Shown here one piece after another: positions 7,580 through 8,999 of a stretch of 8,999 bases of DNA. Numbering within the stretch: the first letter of the stretch is position 1; each line of letters opens with the position of its first letter. Both the position numbers and the translations under genes were made by a program. Source of the DNA: Klebsiella pneumoniae (GTDB taxonomy: Bacteria > Pseudomonadota > Gammaproteobacteria > Ga0077536); the NCBI GenBank assembly GCA_945873015.1, contig CAMCBY010000132.1, positions 1-8,999 on the forward strand, read 5' to 3'. The notes below the pieces were generated by a model, which worked only from the letters and a program-made list of their open reading frames with translations, ran no database searches and was not told where the DNA came from.

Positions 7580-8088
7580 GGCAGGTTGCTCGTAATTTTT
7601 TTGATCACTTGTTTGACTGAAAGTTTGCCCGTGTCGATGGTGAGGTGGGCAATCTCCTGATAAAGCGGCTCACGCTTCTCGACAATGGCGCGCAGCGTCG
7701 CTTCCGGGTCGGGGGTTTTGAGCAGTGGGCGATTGGTGTCGTAGCGGGTGCGCTCCACCAGTTTGTCGACCGGACTTTTGAGATAGACCACAAAACCTCG
7801 CTCGTTCAGGCAGCGCCGATTGTCGGCTGCCAGCACCGCCCCACCGCCGGTCGCCAGCACGATGCCCTCGCGCTGGGTCAATTCGTCAATCAGACGGGTT
7901 TCCCGTTCGCGGAAGCCAGCCTCGCCCTCGATGTCGAAAATCAGCGCAACGCTGGCGCCCGTACGGTGCTCGAGCTCGTGATCACAGTCGAGGAATTCGA
8001 GTTTCAGGATACGCGCCAGTTGGCTGCCGATGGTGGTCTTGCCAGCGCCCATTGGACCTATCAGAAAGATGCGTGATGCGACCGCCAT
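7576..8088 (-). CDS. aroK: Shikimate kinase I
   Basis: This enzyme phosphorylates shikimate with ATP to shikimate 3-phosphate in aromatic amino acid synthesis. The 170 residues are close to E. coli AroK. The P-loop GPMGAGKTT is at 11-19. Shikimate-contacting positions are D34 (EFLDCD), R60 (EAGFRERE) and the glycine run TGGGA at 80-84, and the LID segment RYDTNRPLL lies near 115-123. The ATG at 8088 lines up with the family start (RIFLIGPMGAGK). It is preceded by only a weak ribosome-binding sequence. The stop overlaps the aroB start by four bases. A strong terminator separates it from pilQ, so it is probably the first gene of its transcription unit, although I see no convincing promoter in the remaining 60 bases. 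Confidence 0.97.
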   Translation of the reverse strand: MAVASRIFLIGPMGAGKTTIGSQLARILKLEFLDCDHELEHRTGASVALIFDIEGEAGFRERETRLIDELTQREGIVLATGGGAVLAADNRRCLNERGFVVYLKSPVDKLVERTRYDTNRPLLKTPDPEATLRAIVEKREPLYQEIAHLTIDTGKLSVKQVIKKITSNLP

Positions 8089-8148
8089 GCCTGCTCAGCC
8101 GGCGTGCCGCCACTTGATGCGTGTGGGCATGACCAATTTCACTCCGCC

Positions 8149-8178
8149 AAAAAAAAGCGGGAGCTTGAGCTCCCGCTT
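8149..8178 (-). terminator. Intrinsic terminator after pilQ
   Basis: On the minus strand AGCGGGAGCT (8177-8168) pairs perfectly with AGCTCCCGCT (8165-8156) around a tiny loop, and the stem runs into eight consecutive T (8156-8149). The GC-rich stem and T run are a textbook Rho-independent terminator. It lies 25 bases after the pilQ stop. On the other strand only two T follow the stem, so it acts in the pilQ direction only. It ends the pilQ transcript before aroK. Confidence 0.92.
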
Positions 8179-8202
8179 CGTATCATAACAGTTGACCGCG
8201 AC

Positions 8203-8999
8203 TCAGCGCTTCGACAAGGACAGCGTCTCCTTGATGATCTTCGGCGTCACGAACACCAGCAGCTCCTGCTTGCTGGCTGTCGAGCCGGTGCGCTTGAACA
8301 GGCGGCCGAGGTAAGGCAGGTCGCCGAACCACGGCACGCTGGTCTTGTCGTCGCGGTTCTCGGACTCGAAGATACCACCGAGCACCACGGTGTCGCCGTC
8401 ATCGACCAGCACCTGGGTATTCAATTCGTTGGTATCGATACTCGGGATGCCCGAGAAGATCTGCCCCACCGAGTCCTTGTTGACCGCCAAGTCCATGATC
8501 AGGCGGTTATCCGGTGTGATCTGCGGAGTGACCTTCAGGCTCAGCACCGCTTTCTTGAACGACACTGCGGTCGCGCCGCTGGACGATGCCTCAAGGTAGG
8601 GGATTTCCGTACCGGACTCGATGATCGCCTCGTGCTGGTTGGCGGTGATGACTCGCGGTGCCGAGATCACTTCGCCCTTGCCTTCCTGTTGCAGAGCGCT
8701 CAGTTCGAGTTGCAGCAGGTAGCTGCCAATTTTACCGACCGCGAGTTTGGCCGCGCCTGCTGCACCCGGCGCCGCCAGATCGACCATGTAGTTTTCAAGG
8801 TCGTCGGTATGGAAGCCGGTGTTCTCGTTGTAATTGACATCGCCTGCCAGACCACCACCGACGATGGTGTCCATGCCACCACGACGACGCGGATTCTGGC
8901 TGCGTTCCGGCAACACGTTCTTGCTGTAACCAAAACGCACGCCGAGATTCTTGGAGAAATCTTCGTTGGCGATGACGATGCGTGATTCGATCAACACCT
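8203..8999 (-). CDS. pilQ: Type IV pilus secretin PilQ, C-terminal part (5' end outside window)
   Basis: PilQ forms the outer-membrane ring through which type IV pili emerge. About 265 C-terminal residues are present and the frame stays open through the right edge, so the gene continues upstream. The fragment opens with LIESRIVIANEDFSKNLGV, the beginning of the secretin domain. The core follows with EVISAPRVITANQ and ESGTEIPYLE, then VTPQITPDNRLIMDLAVNKD, LVDDGDTVVLGGI, and the secretin signature VPWFGDLPYLGRLFKR, ending with ELLVFVTPKII. The GTG at 8997 is an internal Val codon, not a start. A Gly/Ala-rich variable loop follows the first strands, as in other PilQ proteins. Location before aroK-aroB is the usual one for pilMNOPQ clusters. 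Transcription ends at the terminator just downstream. Confidence 0.96.
   Translation of the reverse strand, partial: VLIESRIVIANEDFSKNLGVRFGYSKNVLPERSQNPRRRGGMDTIVGGGLAGDVNYNENTGFHTDDLENYMVDLAAPGAAGAAKLAVGKIGSYLLQLELSALQQEGKGEVISAPRVITANQHEAIIESGTEIPYLEASSSGATAVSFKKAVLSLKVTPQITPDNRLIMDLAVNKDSVGQIFSGIPSIDTNELNTQVLVDDGDTVVLGGIFESENRDDKTSVPWFGDLPYLGRLFKRTGSTASKQELLVFVTPKIIKETLSLSKR

Noticed and set aside
8104..8985. 293-codon plus-strand frame opposite pilQ
   Set aside because: The minus strand carries the complete secretin signature here, so the plus-strand frame is a shadow. The same holds for the long plus-strand frames opposite dgt (5652-6545) and aroB (6791-7660).
1..8999. A novel defence, mobile or CRISPR-type system
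   Set aside because: Every long coding stretch is a recognised housekeeping gene in conserved order. No transposase, integrase, direct-repeat array, tRNA or attachment site was seen on either strand.

Overview
This window reads as a gammaproteobacterial housekeeping locus. It is GC-rich (my estimate is about 60% or slightly above) and every recognised gene lies on the minus strand. In transcription order (right to left) they are: the C-terminal end of the type IV pilus secretin gene pilQ, aroK (shikimate kinase), aroB (3-dehydroquinate synthase), a short-form dGTPase-like HD hydrolase (dgt family), a DamX-like protein with an AAA-type ATPase domain, one membrane segment and a SPOR domain, and the 5' three quarters of gltB (large subunit of glutamate synthase). 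The order pilQ-aroK-aroB-damX-gltB is a known gammaproteobacterial arrangement, seen for example in Pseudomonas. The extra gene here is dgt, between aroB and damX. The exact genus cannot be read from the sequence.

Layout. pilQ enters from the right edge and stops at 8203, followed by a strong intrinsic terminator (8149-8178). aroK (8088-7576) and aroB (7579-6494) overlap by four bases (GTGA). dgt (6449-5286) and damX-like (5268-3643) follow closely, so aroK-aroB-dgt-damX looks like one transcription unit. A 12-bp imperfect hairpin abuts the damX stop codon. It is followed by a promoter with a perfect TATAAT -10 box (3557-3562) and then gltB, which starts at 3491 and runs off the left edge. 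gltB therefore probably has its own transcript.

Functions. AroK and AroB catalyse two steps of the shikimate pathway. The Dgt-like enzyme trims dNTP pools. The DamX-like protein is an inner-membrane septal/peptidoglycan-binding protein. GltB assimilates ammonia through glutamine. PilQ is the outer-membrane pore of type IV pili. These are neighbours by conserved synteny rather than one pathway.

I found no mobile element, CRISPR array, RNA gene or defence-like module. The points worth a second look are modest: a GltB whose sequence motifs differ from those of E. coli and Pseudomonas although it sits at the canonical gammaproteobacterial locus, an Arg in place of the Walker A Lys in the DamX-like ATPase, the dgt insertion, and the two intergenic regulatory regions.
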